Shown here piece after piece: positions 22,181-34,821 of a DNA stretch of 64,000 nucleotides. The stretch's first letter is position 1. Every line of letters begins with the position of its first letter. The notes below the pieces were generated by a model. It was not told the origin of the DNA. It did not search any database and saw nothing but the letters and a program-made list of their open reading frames with translations. Both the position numbers and the translations under genes were made by a program. This stretch comes from an endosymbiont of unidentified scaly snail isolate Monju (lineage in GTDB: Bacteria; Pseudomonadota; Gammaproteobacteria; Chromatiales; Chromatiaceae): positions 2,401,001 through 2,465,000 of the forward strand of contig NZ_AP012978.1 of assembly GCF_000801295.1 (NCBI RefSeq), written 5' to 3'.

Positions 22181-22569
22181 GCACCGGCATCCTCCTCATC
22201 ACCCACCCCGGGATCGGCAACGCCATGCTTTCCAGCGCACGCCGCATCCTGCCCGACTGCCCATTGCGCATCCGCTGTCTCGAGGTGCCCAACGATGCGG
22301 CCCCCGAACGCCTGCAACGCGAGGCCGCCGATCTGCTCGCCCGCCTCGACCAGGGCGAGGGCGTGCTGATCCTCACCGACATCTTCGGCGCCACTCCCAA
22401 CAATATCGCGCGCCGCCTGGCCGAGCCCGGTCGGGTGAGCGTGCTCGCCGGCCTCAGCCTGCCCATGCTGGTACGCCTGTTCAACTACCCCAACGAAGAC
22501 CTCAACGGCCTGTGCGAAGCCGCCATCCAGGGCGCGATGCGCGGTATCGGCCAATACAATGGAGCCTGA
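22177..22569 (+). CDS. PTS IIA component, mannose family (regulatory)
   Basis: A 130-residue stand-alone EIIA of the mannose/fructose family, with phosphorylation site His10 in LITHPGIG and the conserved LTDIFGATPNN. No IIB, IIC or IID genes are in view. Such free IIA domains next to rapZ and ptsH are common in proteobacteria and are thought to have a regulatory role. ATG 22177 overlaps the rapZ stop. Confidence 0.9.
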   Translation: MSTGILLITHPGIGNAMLSSARRILPDCPLRIRCLEVPNDAAPERLQREAADLLARLDQGEGVLILTDIFGATPNNIARRLAEPGRVSVLAGLSLPMLVRLFNYPNEDLNGLCEAAIQGAMRGIGQYNGA

Positions 22570-22570
22570 C

Positions 22571-22840
22571 ATGCTGGAGAAGGAAGTGACCATCCCCAAC
22601 AAGCTTGGCCTGCACGCGCGTGCCGCGGCCAAGCTGGTCAACGTGGCCAGTGCGCACGCCGCCGAAGTGACGCTGCTCAAGGACGGACAGGAGGTCAACG
22701 GCAAGAGCATCATGGGCGTGATGATGCTGGCCGCCAGCCAGGGTACCACCATCCACCTGCGTACCAGCGGCCCGGACGAGCAGGCGGCCATGGACGCCCT
22801 GCTGGCCCTGATCGCCGATCGCTTCGGGGAGGCCGAGTGA
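22571..22840 (+). CDS. ptsH: Phosphocarrier protein HPr
   Basis: An 89-residue HPr. With ATG 22571 as start, the EI-dependent phosphorylation site is His15 (GLHARAA) and the HprK target is Ser46 (GKSIMGVMMLA), both at the canonical positions. An ATG at 22559 in the same frame lies inside the preceding gene and is less likely. It carries phosphate from EI to the two IIA proteins. It overlaps ptsI by GTGA. Ser46 is retained although hprK looks broken. Confidence 0.96.
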   Translation: MLEKEVTIPNKLGLHARAAAKLVNVASAHAAEVTLLKDGQEVNGKSIMGVMMLAASQGTTIHLRTSGPDEQAAMDALLALIADRFGEAE

Positions 22841-24561
22841 TCGTCGGCTGCGTCGGCATCGGCGTCGGCGCCGGCGCACGCATCGCCATCGGCGAGGCCT
22901 TCGTCCTGTGTCGCGGACCGATCTGCGTCTCCCCGGCCTGGGTCCGCCCGCACCAGGTCGAAGACGAGGTCCGGCGCTTCGAGGCAGCTGTCGGGATTGC
23001 CTCGCAGCAGCTCCAGGCGATCCGCGACGAGATCCCCCCGGATACCCCGGGTGAGATCAGCGAATTCATCGACAGCCACCTGCTGATGATCGAGGACCGT
23101 GCCCTGAGCTCCGGCGTGGCCAGCCTGATCCGCCAGCGCCTGGCCAGCGCCGAATGGGCCCTGCAACAACACTGTGACGCCCTGGTCGAGGTGTTCGAGC
23201 AGATGCAGGACGCCTATCTGCGCACCCGGCGCGACGACCTGATCCACGTGGTGCAACGCATCCTGAAGGTGTTGACGGCGCGCCACGACAGCGAGCCCGA
23301 CGACCTGCAGGGACAGATCGTGCTCGCCGAGGACCTGTCGCCGGCCGACGTCATCCTGCTGCACAACCGGCAGGTGGCGGGCTTCGTCACCGAGCACGGC
23401 GGCCCCATGTCACATACCGCCATCCTCGCGCGCAGTCTGGGCATCCCCGCAGTGATCGGCGCGCACGGCGCCGGCGCCTGCCTGAAACATGGCGAACTGC
23501 TGGTACTGGACACCGACAACGGCTGCGTGCTGCCCAACTGCGACCCGGCCCTGATCAGCCATTTCCAGGACCGGCGCGAATACGATTTCCAGCGCACCGC
23601 CCTGCTGCGCCAGGAGAGCCACCGCCCCGCCACGACCCGCGACGGCCTGCACGTGCGCTTGCTGGCCAACATCGAACTGGCCGGCGACGTTGCCGAAGCG
23701 GTGCGCAACGGCGCCGACGGCATCGGCCTGTACCGCACCGAATTCCTGTTCATGAACCGCAACGACCTGCCCGACGAGGAAGAACACTTCGCTGCCTACC
23801 GCGAGGTGATCGAGGGCATGCCCGAACGCGCGATCGTGATCCGCACCCTGGACCTTGGCGCCGACAAGCCGCTCGCCGGCACCCGCGACGGCGAAAGCGG
23901 CAGCAACCCCGCGCTGGGCCTGCGCGCCATCCGCCTGTGCCTCAAGGAACCGGAACTGTTCAAGCCCCAGCTGCGCGCCATCCTGCGTGCCTCGGCGCTC
24001 GGCGATGTGAGCATCATGCTGCCCATGCTCACCAACCTGTGGGAAGTGGAGCAGACCCACAAACTGATCCGCCACTGCATGCACGAGCTCGATATCGAGG
24101 GCACACCCTACAACCGAAACATCCCCGTCGGCGGCATGATCGAGGTCCCCGCCGCCGCACTGGCCACCCCGCTGTTCGCCCGCGCGCTCGACTTCCTTTC
24201 CATCGGCACCAACGACCTGATCCAGTACACCCTGGCCATCGACCGCGTGGACAACGAGGTCAACTACCTCTACGACCCCCTGCACCCGGCCATACTGCAA
24301 CTGATCGCGCGCGTCATCGAGGCCGGCAGGCAGGCCGGTATCCCGGTGAGCATGTGCGGCGAGATGGCGGGTGACCCACGCTTCATCCCCCTGCTCATCG
24401 GCATGGGCCTGCACGAACTGAGCATGCAGCCGGCCGCCCTGCTCGATGCCCGGCAACTGATCCGCGAACTCGATGCCGGGGAACTGGTCGAACGCACCCG
24501 CGACTTCTTCGAACACATCGACACCGCCGACCCCCTCAGCCTGCTCAGTCACTGGCAATGA
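22837..24561 (+). CDS. ptsI: PTS enzyme I (PEP-protein phosphotransferase)
   Basis: A 574-residue EI with GTG start overlapping the ptsH stop. The active-site His is in EHGGPMSHTAIL (near residue 190), and the PEP-binding barrel has GIGLYRTEFLFM, RTLDLGADK and SMCGEMAGDP. There is no N-terminal GAF domain, so it is EI rather than EI-Ntr (PtsP), though it can phosphorylate PtsN through HPr. Without a permease nearby the system looks regulatory. Confidence 0.95.
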   Translation: MIVGCVGIGVGAGARIAIGEAFVLCRGPICVSPAWVRPHQVEDEVRRFEAAVGIASQQLQAIRDEIPPDTPGEISEFIDSHLLMIEDRALSSGVASLIRQRLASAEWALQQHCDALVEVFEQMQDAYLRTRRDDLIHVVQRILKVLTARHDSEPDDLQGQIVLAEDLSPADVILLHNRQVAGFVTEHGGPMSHTAILARSLGIPAVIGAHGAGACLKHGELLVLDTDNGCVLPNCDPALISHFQDRREYDFQRTALLRQESHRPATTRDGLHVRLLANIELAGDVAEAVRNGADGIGLYRTEFLFMNRNDLPDEEEHFAAYREVIEGMPERAIVIRTLDLGADKPLAGTRDGESGSNPALGLRAIRLCLKEPELFKPQLRAILRASALGDVSIMLPMLTNLWEVEQTHKLIRHCMHELDIEGTPYNRNIPVGGMIEVPAAALATPLFARALDFLSIGTNDLIQYTLAIDRVDNEVNYLYDPLHPAILQLIARVIEAGRQAGIPVSMCGEMAGDPRFIPLLIGMGLHELSMQPAALLDARQLIRELDAGELVERTRDFFEHIDTADPLSLLSHWQ

Positions 24562-24569
24562 GGCCAAAC

Positions 24570-24621
24570 GTTCGCGGCGGGGACGCCGCTCCCACATGTC
24601 CTCGGGCCGAGCCGTCGCGGC
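24570..24621 (-). repeat. REP-like palindromic element
   Basis: In reverse complement this reads like the units at 63074-63273: a GGAGCGGCGTCC segment, then CGCCGCGAAC. It also shares the 16-mer GTTCGCGGCGGGGACG with the element at 62026. It sits between ptsI and mgtE. Confidence 0.6.
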
Positions 24622-24678
24622 TGGGCGGTCGTCTGGCTTCCCTGCTAGAATGATGTGTTTCCCCGGAGTCTGCACACC

Positions 24679-26037
24679 ATGAGCGCCGCCATCGACAATT
24701 CGGAAGATCTGCGCATGGCGCGCCTGCAGGAGATCCTCGAGTCCGGGGCCATGCGCTCGGCACAGCGCCTGCTCAAGACGCTCACCCCTGCCGAGATCGC
24801 GCATCTGCTCGAATCCCTGCCGCAGGCCAAGCGCGACATCCTCTGGAGCTTGATCGACCCGACCATCGAGGGCGAGGTGCTGGTCAGCCTCAGCGACGAG
24901 GTGAAGGCCGAGCTGGTCAAGGACATGGACGCCGCGAGTTGGCTGGCGGCGACCGAGAACCTCGACCTCGACGACCTCACCGACCTGGTCCAGGACATGC
25001 CGGAAACGGTGGTGGACGAGGTGATGAGCGCACTCGACGATCAGCACCGCCACCGCCTGGAAGCCATGCTCTCCTACCCGGAGGACACCGCTGGCGGCCT
25101 GATGAACACCGACACGGTGACCGTCCGTCCGGAGGTCACCCTGGACGTGGTGCTGCGTTACCTGCGCCGCCTGGGCGAGGACATGCCATCGGACACCGAT
25201 GCCCTGTTCGTGGTCAACCGCGACGACGAGTACCTGGGCGTGCTGCCGCTGTGGAAGCTGGTCTCAGGCAACCCCGAGGACACCGTGGCCGAGGTCATGA
25301 CCCTGGCACTCAGCCCCCTGCCGGTGGACATGCCTGCCTCCGAGGTGGCGCGCTACTTCGAGACCCACGACATCTCCTCGGCACCGGTGGTGGACGACCG
25401 CGGGCGCCTGCTCGGCCGGATCACGGTCGACGACGTGGTGGACGTGATCCGCGAAGAGGGCGAGCACCAGTTCATGGGCCAGGCCGGCCTGTCCGAGGAA
25501 GAAGACATGTTCGCCCCGGTGCTGGCCAGCACCCGGCGCCGCGCGGTCTGGCTGGGGGTCAACCTGCTCACTGCCTTCCTCGCGTCCTGGGTGATCGGCC
25601 TGTTCGAGGAGACCCTGTCGAAATACGTCGCGCTGGCCGTGCTGATGCCGATCGTCGCCAGCATGGGAGGCATCGCCGGCAGCCAGACCCTCACACTGGC
25701 CATCCGCGGTATCGCACTCGGCCAGCTCACGGGCAAGAACGCCCGTCATCTGCTGCTCAAGGAGCTGGCCGTGGGCATCCTCAACGGCATCATCTGGGCG
25801 ATAGTGGTCGGTATCATCGCCGGCGTCTGGTTCGACAACCCCCGCCTGGCGGTGCTCATCGCCATGGCCATCGTCATCAACCTGCTGTTCGCCGCCTTCT
25901 CCGGCGCGGTGCTGCCGCTCGCGCTCAAGCGCTTCGGCATCGACCCGGCGCTCGCCGGCTCGGTCCTGCTGACCACCGTCACCGACGTGGTGGGCTTCTT
26001 TGCCTTCCTGGGCCTCGCCAGCCTGTTCCTGGTGTAA
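24679..26037 (+). CDS. mgtE: Magnesium transporter MgtE
   Basis: A 452-residue MgtE. The N-terminal superhelical domain (about 1-125), a CBS pair (about 130-255, with DTAGGLMNTD and TVDDVVDVIREEGEHQ) and five transmembrane helices (about 280-450, with PIVASMGGIAGSQT in the pore region) are all present. The cytosolic domains sense Mg2+ and gate the channel. ATG 24679 is chosen because the domain starts there. The gene is followed by a strong hairpin facing the convergent nap operon. Confidence 0.95.
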   Translation: MSAAIDNSEDLRMARLQEILESGAMRSAQRLLKTLTPAEIAHLLESLPQAKRDILWSLIDPTIEGEVLVSLSDEVKAELVKDMDAASWLAATENLDLDDLTDLVQDMPETVVDEVMSALDDQHRHRLEAMLSYPEDTAGGLMNTDTVTVRPEVTLDVVLRYLRRLGEDMPSDTDALFVVNRDDEYLGVLPLWKLVSGNPEDTVAEVMTLALSPLPVDMPASEVARYFETHDISSAPVVDDRGRLLGRITVDDVVDVIREEGEHQFMGQAGLSEEEDMFAPVLASTRRRAVWLGVNLLTAFLASWVIGLFEETLSKYVALAVLMPIVASMGGIAGSQTLTLAIRGIALGQLTGKNARHLLLKELAVGILNGIIWAIVVGIIAGVWFDNPRLAVLIAMAIVINLLFAAFSGAVLPLALKRFGIDPALAGSVLLTTVTDVVGFFAFLGLASLFLV

Positions 26038-26051
26038 ACCCAAGGGAGAAA

Positions 26052-26085
26052 CACCCTGACAGGGCCGGGAGACCCTGTCAGGGTG
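26052..26085. terminator. Bidirectional hairpin between mgtE and napC
   Basis: CACCCTGACAGGG (26052-26064) and CCCTGTCAGGGTG (26073-26085) form a perfect 13-bp stem with an 8-base loop. It lies between convergent genes 14 bp after the mgtE stop and 18 bp before the napC stop. There is no clear U-run, so it may act as a weak terminator or mRNA-stabilising structure. A close relative lies after maf (56225-56259). Confidence 0.7.
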
Positions 26086-26103
26086 CCGCGGGCGACAGCG
26101 ACA

Positions 26104-26685
26104 TCATTCCTCTGTCTTGTCCTCGGGATGCACCGCCAGCACCGCGCTGGGGTCGTCCTCGGACATGTCGGGCAACTGGTGGGCGATGCCCTTGTGGCAA
26201 TCGATGCAGGTCTTGCCCGCGTCCAGACCTTCCTGGTGCTCGCGCCGCGCACGCCGTCCCTGGGCCATGTAGTCCATCGAACCGTACTCGTGGCAATTGC
26301 GGCACTCGCGCGAGTCGGTCTCCTTCATGGTCTTCCAGACATGGCGGGCCAGTTCCAGGCGCTTGGCCTCGAACTTCTCGCGCGTGTCGATCGAGCCCAT
26401 CACCTTGTGATACAGCTCGTTGGAGGCCTGGATCTTGCGCTTGATCTTGTAGATCCATTCCTTGGGCACATGGCAGTCGGGACAGGTGGCACGCACGCCG
26501 GTGCGGTTGAGGTCATGGATGCGCCCCTTGTACTCGGCATACACGTTGTCACGCATCTCGTGGCAGGAGATGCAGAACTGCTCGTTGTTGGTCAGCTCCA
26601 TGGCCCAGTTGAATCCCCCCCAGAAGATCACCCCCAGGACCATTCCGACCAGCAGGGTGCCGATGGCTATGTTGCGTTTGGCCAT
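26104..26685 (-). CDS. napC: Tetraheme cytochrome c NapC (quinol dehydrogenase)
   Basis: A 193-residue NapC/NirT-family protein with an N-terminal membrane anchor (about residues 7-29) and four heme motifs: CISCH, CPDCH, CRNCH and CIDCH. It passes electrons from the quinol pool to NapB and NapA in the periplasm. It is the last gene of napFDAGHBC. All motifs are intact, unlike upstream napA and napF. Confidence 0.95.
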   Translation of the reverse strand: MAKRNIAIGTLLVGMVLGVIFWGGFNWAMELTNNEQFCISCHEMRDNVYAEYKGRIHDLNRTGVRATCPDCHVPKEWIYKIKRKIQASNELYHKVMGSIDTREKFEAKRLELARHVWKTMKETDSRECRNCHEYGSMDYMAQGRRARREHQEGLDAGKTCIDCHKGIAHQLPDMSEDDPSAVLAVHPEDKTEE

Positions 26686-26710
26686 GTTCAGGCTCCTTCG
26701 TGTCTCGTGT

Positions 26711-27169
26711 TTACCAGCTGCTCACGCTCTCGACCGGCTTGAATGTGTTGTCCACCAGCGGCAGGGCGTTGGTCTGCGGCACGTGGCACTGCAGGCAGAA
26801 GTAGCGGCGCGCCGAGACATTGGCCAGCACCACGCCATCACGGCTCTGGAAGTGCGTCTGGCTGATCTTGGTCGCATGGTGCCGGCGGTAGTTCTTCCAG
26901 CTGTGGCAACTCAGGCACTTGTTGTGCTTGATCGTCACCTCGTAGCCGTCGATCTTGTGGGGGATCAGCGGCGGCTGCAGCACGTAGTTGCGCGGCAGCG
27001 GCTGGCCGTCCTTGTTGTAGCGCTTGACCTCCGGTACCTCGGTGGTCTCGTCGATGGCGTTTTCGCCGCGCAGGGACTGGATCTCGACCGCCAGCACGGA
27101 CTGCCCCAGCAGCAGGGCGCACAGGCCGAAGGCGGCGAGAAGGGGCTTCTTCGCAGTTTGGTTCTTCAT
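26711..27169 (-). CDS. napB: Diheme cytochrome c NapB
   Basis: A 152-residue periplasmic cytochrome with a signal peptide (residues 1-27, ending QSVLA) and two heme motifs, CLSCH and CLQCH, plus the conserved PPLIPHKIDGY. It is the small electron-transfer subunit that docks to NapA. The start overlaps the end of napH by 4 bp. Confidence 0.95.
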   Translation of the reverse strand: MKNQTAKKPLLAAFGLCALLLGQSVLAVEIQSLRGENAIDETTEVPEVKRYNKDGQPLPRNYVLQPPLIPHKIDGYEVTIKHNKCLSCHSWKNYRRHHATKISQTHFQSRDGVVLANVSARRYFCLQCHVPQTNALPLVDNTFKPVESVSSW

Positions 27170-28074
27170 GGCGAAACCTCACTCTGATGGGTCGATCCGG
27201 CGGTCGCCGGTCGAACGTGATTGTCGAAACGTTGGGTGAATCGGAACACGTCCCTGGCGCAGACATCGATGCAGCGCCCGCAGTTGGTGCACAGGCCGGA
27301 GTCGATCACCGGACCGTGCCCCTTCGCCTCGCCCTTGAGGGCGGGGGCTATGACCTGCTTCTCGGGGCAGACGGCGAAGCAGTCCATGCAGTCGTCGCAG
27401 GCGGCGCGATTGACCGCCGAGACCCGCAGCAGAGACCAGCGCCCGAGCAGTCCGTAGAAGGCGCCTACGGGGCAAAGGTGCCCGCACCAGGCACGCCGCG
27501 CGATCAGCAGGTCGAGCAGGAAGATCCCCAGCACCACGGCCCAGGCCAGGCCCATGCCGAAGATCAGCCCCCGGTGCATCATCGACACAGGGTTGATCAG
27601 TTCCCAGGTCAGGGCGCCGGTGACCGCGGGCATCAGCAGCACCAGTCCCAGCATCCACCAGCGCAGGCGCCGCGACAGGCTGGCCCCGCCCTTGAGGTTG
27701 AGGCGCATGCGCAGCCATTCGGCGGCATCGGTGACCATGTTCACCGGGCACACCCAACTGCAGTACACCCGCCCCCCGACCAGCAGGTAGAAAGCGAGCA
27801 CGATGAGCGCACCGACGGCGGCGATGGTCTCGGGCAGGTGACCCGACATCAGCACCTGCAGCAGCAGCAGCGGATCGGTCAGCGGCAGCACGTCCAGAGT
27901 CAGGCTGGAAGAGAGGTTGCCCTTGACGATCCACCCCCCGAACCAGGGACCGACCAGGAACAGCAGGAGGATGGCCAACTGGGTGAGACGGCGCGCCAGC
28001 AGCCAACGGTTGGCCGCCAGCCAGCCCTTTTCGCGCCGCACCGCCAGACCCGGCATCTCGCCCGCTTTCATCAC
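27166..28074 (-). CDS. napH: NapH ferredoxin-type membrane quinol dehydrogenase
   Basis: A 302-residue protein with four transmembrane segments and two Cys motifs in the first cytoplasmic-side loops (YCSWVCPVN and WCGHLCPVG), followed by two 4Fe-4S motifs ([13 protein letters not shown] and [11 protein letters not shown]). It forms the NapGH module that can feed electrons from ubiquinol. The gene overlaps napG and napB. Confidence 0.94.
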   Translation of the reverse strand: MMKAGEMPGLAVRREKGWLAANRWLLARRLTQLAILLLFLVGPWFGGWIVKGNLSSSLTLDVLPLTDPLLLLQVLMSGHLPETIAAVGALIVLAFYLLVGGRVYCSWVCPVNMVTDAAEWLRMRLNLKGGASLSRRLRWWMLGLVLLMPAVTGALTWELINPVSMMHRGLIFGMGLAWAVVLGIFLLDLLIARRAWCGHLCPVGAFYGLLGRWSLLRVSAVNRAACDDCMDCFAVCPEKQVIAPALKGEAKGHGPVIDSGLCTNCGRCIDVCARDVFRFTQRFDNHVRPATAGSTHQSEVSP

Positions 28075-28745
28075 AGGCCTCCCTTGCGGTTGAGGGTGTC
28101 GAGGGGATTGTCCGAAAAGGGCGAGTCGGCCGGCTGTTCACGGATCAGGCCCTCGCCCTCGTAGTCGTAGCGCATGCCCTCGGGCAGGTTGTACTGGTGC
28201 GGCGCGTCGGGGGTCACCAGGGCGCCGCCGGCCTTTTCCTTCTCCTTCCAGCCGAGGCGGTAGTGGCGCCCCAGCCTGCCCTTGACCAGGCGGATGGGCA
28301 GCACCTTGATCGCCGCCTCCTCGAGGATGCAGACCTCCTCGCACTTGCCACAGCCGGTGCAGTCCGAGGAGTGCACCACCGGGATGAAGCGGGCGTGCTT
28401 GCCGCTGCGCCGGTTGTGCTGCAGCTCCAGGGTGATGGCCTTGCCACGCACCGGGCAGACGTTGAAACACACCTCGCAGCGGAGACCCTGAAAGGCGATG
28501 CAGTCCTCCTGGTCGGTGATCAGGGCCACCCCCATGCGCGCCTGGGTGATGTCGGCGAGCGAATGGTCCAGGGCGCCCGTGGGACAGGCCGCGACGCAGG
28601 GGATGTCCTCGCACATCTCGCAGGGCACCTTGCGCGCCTCGAACCAGGGCGTGCCCAGAGCCACGCCGGCGGCGCTGCGCAGCCCCTCGGTCAGGAGGCG
28701 CCGCCGCACCGGATCGAACCCCTTGTCACGCCTGCCGCTCATCAT
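28071..28745 (-). CDS. napG: NapG ferredoxin-type protein, one cluster missing
   Basis: A 224-residue NapG with cluster motifs [21 protein letters not shown] and [11 protein letters not shown], plus a C-terminal extension. The N-terminus goes straight from a twin-arginine-like region ([14 protein letters not shown]) to [18 protein letters not shown]. Known NapG proteins have about 45 residues here, including the first cluster motif (CVRCGQCVQACP in E. coli). An in-frame internal deletion of that cluster is the simplest reading. It would normally transfer electrons from NapH toward NapC or NapB. Confidence 0.85.
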   Translation of the reverse strand: MMSGRRDKGFDPVRRRLLTEGLRSAAGVALGTPWFEARKVPCEMCEDIPCVAACPTGALDHSLADITQARMGVALITDQEDCIAFQGLRCEVCFNVCPVRGKAITLELQHNRRSGKHARFIPVVHSSDCTGCGKCEEVCILEEAAIKVLPIRLVKGRLGRHYRLGWKEKEKAGGALVTPDAPHQYNLPEGMRYDYEGEGLIREQPADSPFSDNPLDTLNRKGGL

Positions 28746-28768
28746 GCCCTCGTGCGCTCGGCGGCCGC

Positions 28769-31317
28769 TCAGGCCTTGACCACCTTGACCGCGTTCTTCT
28801 TGAAGTCGGTCTCCTTCGACAGCGGGTCGGTGGCGTCCAGGGTGAGCTTGTTGACCAGGCGGCTGGCATCGAACCAGGGGATGAATACCAGCCCGCGCGG
28901 CGGCCGGTTGCGCCCCCGGGTCTCCACCCGCAGGGTGATCTCGCCGGTGCGGCTGATCACCCGCACCGGCATGCCACGGCGCAGGCCACGCGCCTTGGCA
29001 TCATCCGGGTTCATGAACACCAGCGCGTCGGGCATGGCGCGGTACAGCTCGGGCACCCGCCGGGTCATGGAACCCGAGTGCCAGTGCTCCAGCACCCGCC
29101 CGGTGGCCAGCCACAGGTCGTACTCGTCGTCCGGCGACTCGTGCGGCGGCTCGTAGGGCGCGGCGATGATGTTCGCCCGGCCATCGGGCTTGCCGTAGAA
29201 GTAGATCTCCTGTCCTTCCTTGACGAAGGGATCGTAGCCCTCGCGGTAGCGCCACAGGGTCTCCTTGCCGTTCACCACCGGCCAGCGCAGGCCACGCGCC
29301 TTGTGATAGGCATCGAACTCGGCCAGGTTGTGGCCCTTCTTCGGCCCCTCGACCCCGAAGCGACGGTACTCTTCGAACAGCCCCTTCTGCAGGTAGAAGC
29401 CGAAGTGCTCGGACTCGTCGTTGTCGTAGACGTTGCCACGGTCGTCCTTCACGGTGCCCGGCGTATAGGGGAACTGGTCCACGAAGCCGTTGCGATAGAG
29501 CACCTCGTAGAGGGTCCTGCCGCGATATTCCGGTTTCCTGGCAAGCAGTTCCTCGGGCCAGACGTCCTCGACCTTGAAGTACTTGGAGAACTCCACCAGC
29601 TGCCAGAGGTCGGAACGCGCTTCGCCCGGCGCCTTGACCTGCTGGCGCCAGAACTGGGTACGCCGCTCGGCGTTGCCGTAGGCGCCCTCCTTCTCGGTCC
29701 ACATGGCCGTCGGCAGGATCAGGTCGGCGGCCATCGCCGAGACCGTGGGATAGGGATCGGAGACCACCACGAAGTTCTCGGGATTGCGCCAGCCGGGATA
29801 GACCTCGTTGTTGATGTTCGGCCCGGCCTGCATGTTGTTGTTGCACATCACCCAGTAGCAGTTGAGCTTCCCGTCCTTGAGCATGCGGCTCTACAGTACC
29901 GCGTGATATCCGGGCTTGCCGGGGATGGTGCCCTCGGGCAGTTTCCAGACCTTCTCGGCGAAATCGCGGTGCGCCTTCTTCTTGACCACCAGGTCGGCCG
30001 GCAGGCGATGGGCGAAGGTGCCCACCTCACGCGCGGTGCCACAGGCCGAGGGCTGGCCGGTGAGCGAGAAGGGACCGCAACCCGGCTTGGAGATCTTGCC
30101 GCTTAGCAGGTGCACGTTGTAGCACAGGCCGTTCACCCACACGCCCCGGGTGTGCTGGTTGAAGCCCATGGTCCAGAAGGACACGACCTTCTTGTCCGGG
30201 TCGGCATACAACTTCGCCAGTCGCTCCAGTTTCTCGGCGGGCACGCCGGAGAGTTCGGAGACGTACTCCAGGGTGTAGGGCTCGAGCAGCTTCTTGTATT
30301 CCTCGAAGCTGATCTTGCTCAGCTTGCCCTTGGCGCGGTTCTTCGCCTTCTTCTCGCGCGGATCGTCGGGACGCAGGCCATAGCCGATGTCGGTCGGGGT
30401 CTTGGTGAAGTTGACGTGCTTGTTGACGAAGTCCCAGTTCACCGCGTCGTTCTGCACGATGTAATTGGCGATGTAGTTGAGGATCGCCAGATCGGTCTGC
30501 GGCTTGAAGACCATGCCGTTGTCGGCCAGCTCGAAGCTGCGGTGGGTGTAGGTGGAGAGCACGTGCACCTCGCAACCGGGCTTGGTGAGCCGGGTGTCGG
30601 TCAGGCGCGACCAGAGGATGGGGTGCATCTCGGCCATGTTCGAGCCCCAGAGCACGAAGGCGTCGGCATGCTCCAGGTCGTCGTAGCAGCCCATGGGCTC
30701 GTCGGCACCAAAGGCGCGGATGAAGGCCCCCACCGCCGAGGCCATGCAATGCCGGGCGTTGGGGCGATGTTGTTGGAACGGAAGCCTGCCTTGTACAGCT
30801 TGGAGGCGGCATAGCCCTCCCAGACGGTCCACTGGCCGGAGCCGAACATGCCCACGCTGGAGGTAATCTTCTCCGGCGGCAGGCCCTTGTTGCGCTCCAT
30901 GTCGCGCTTGATCGCGGCCTTCCATTTTTCGGCCATGATGGAGAAGGCCTCGTCCCAGGAGATCGGCTCGAACTCGCCATCCTTGTCGTACTCCCCGTTC
31001 TTCTTGCGCAGCAACGGCGTGGTCAGGCGGTCCTTGCCGTACATGATCTTGGACAGGAAATAGCCCTTGATGCAGTTGAGCCCCTTGTTCACCGGGGCAT
31101 CGGGGTCGCCCTGGGTGGCCACCACCCGGCCGTTGCGGGTGCCCACCAGCACCGAGCAGCCGGTGCCGCAGAAGCGGCAGGCCGCCTTGTCCCAGCGGAT
31201 GGTTGCCTTGTCGTAGCCGCCATGGGCAGCGAGCGCCTGGCGGGCCCCGGGAACGGCGACCCCGGCCGCGGCGGCGATGGCGTTGTTCTTGATGAATTCA
31301 CGACGAGTCTGTTTCAT
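28769..31317 (-). pseudogene. napA: Periplasmic nitrate reductase NapA, disrupted
   Basis: A full-length NapA (about 850 codons) is recognisable: TAT signal (RREFIK), 4Fe-4S motif CRFCGTGCS, the molybdenum-ligand region [11 protein letters not shown] and the C-terminal [17 protein letters not shown]. Two lesions break it. One base is missing near 30761-30765, where NNIDPNARHC is expected. An in-frame TAG lies at 29891-29893 between HAVL and SRMLKDG, where relatives have Gln (CAG). Two independent lesions favour a real pseudogene, but the frameshift could be a sequence error. It is preceded by napD (ATGA overlap) and followed by napG. Confidence 0.9.
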
Positions 31318-31592
31318 TGGGCCAACTCCTGTTGGGGTTCATAGGCTTCGGATTCGGTGTCGATCTCGTGGTAGACCAGCGAGGTGGAGACGACCCCATC
31401 GACCAGCGCCAGCTGCGTGATGGTGTCGGCGCACTCGCGTCCGAACGGCCCCTCGACAGTCACCACCAGCTTGCCGCCCTCGCCACGGGCGTGCACCTCC
31501 ACGCCGGGAAGCGCCTCCAGGTCCTGCTCCACCCGGGGCAGACACTCGGGACGCGCCATCACCAGCACACCGCAGACGTTGTATTCACTCAT
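31314..31592 (-). CDS. napD: NapD chaperone for NapA
   Basis: A 92-residue NapD-family protein starting [16 protein letters not shown], with the [12 protein letters not shown] core strand. NapD binds the twin-arginine signal of NapA and holds back export until the cofactor is inserted. The gene overlaps both napF and napA by ATGA, and is intact. Confidence 0.93.
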   Translation of the reverse strand: MSEYNVCGVLVMARPECLPRVEQDLEALPGVEVHARGEGGKLVVTVEGPFGRECADTITQLALVDGVVSTSLVYHEIDTESEAYEPQQELAQ

Positions 31593-32069
31593 GCCGCCTC
31601 CTCCATCATCAGCACATCCACAGGACAGGCCGCGACGCAGGCGCCGCAGCCCGTACAGGCATCGATGTCGATTCGCAGAATGGCGCGACCGCCGAGCTGA
31701 GGCTGGAAGCGGATTGCCGCGGCCTCGCAGACATCCTCGCAGGCACGACAGACCACTCCACGCGCCGCCAGACAGCCATCGGCCAGCCGCGGCCGCAGTG
31801 TCCAGAGGGAGCAGTCGCAAAGGGAACATCGAAGGCCTCGCGCTCGCAGACCTCCACGCAGGCTGTGCAGAAGTGGCAACCCGCGCGCGTGAAGTCGATG
31901 CGGGGGAAACCGCCGTCACCACGCACCAGCACCCCGGTCTCGCAGGCATGGAGCAGGCATCGCAACGATCACAACGCTCGGTGAAATCGACCGCCGACCA
32001 GGGAGGGAAGGGCAGCGCGGCTTCCCTTCCACGCAACAGCCCTCTTCGTTCAGGATCGGCCCCGCTCAT
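31589..32069 (-). pseudogene. napF: NapF ferredoxin-type protein, two frameshifts
   Basis: Three frames together give a NapF of about 160 residues: VDFTERCDRCDAC, then HACETGVLVRGDGGFPRIDF and CHFCTACVEVCEREAF, then CLAARGVVCRACEDVCEAAAIRF and CTGCGACVAACPVDV. One C appears lost near 31953 (GCCTGCTCCATGCC for GCCTGCCTCCATGCC). A second shift lies near 31800-31815 before the TLRPRLADG segment. NapF is a cytoplasmic Fe-S protein thought to help mature NapA. ATG 32069 is the likely start. Confidence 0.85.
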
Positions 32070-32097
32070 GGCGCCACCTCTATCAACGTATCGTTGA

Positions 32098-34812
<2,715 letters not shown>

Positions 34813-34821
34813 GGGCCCGCC

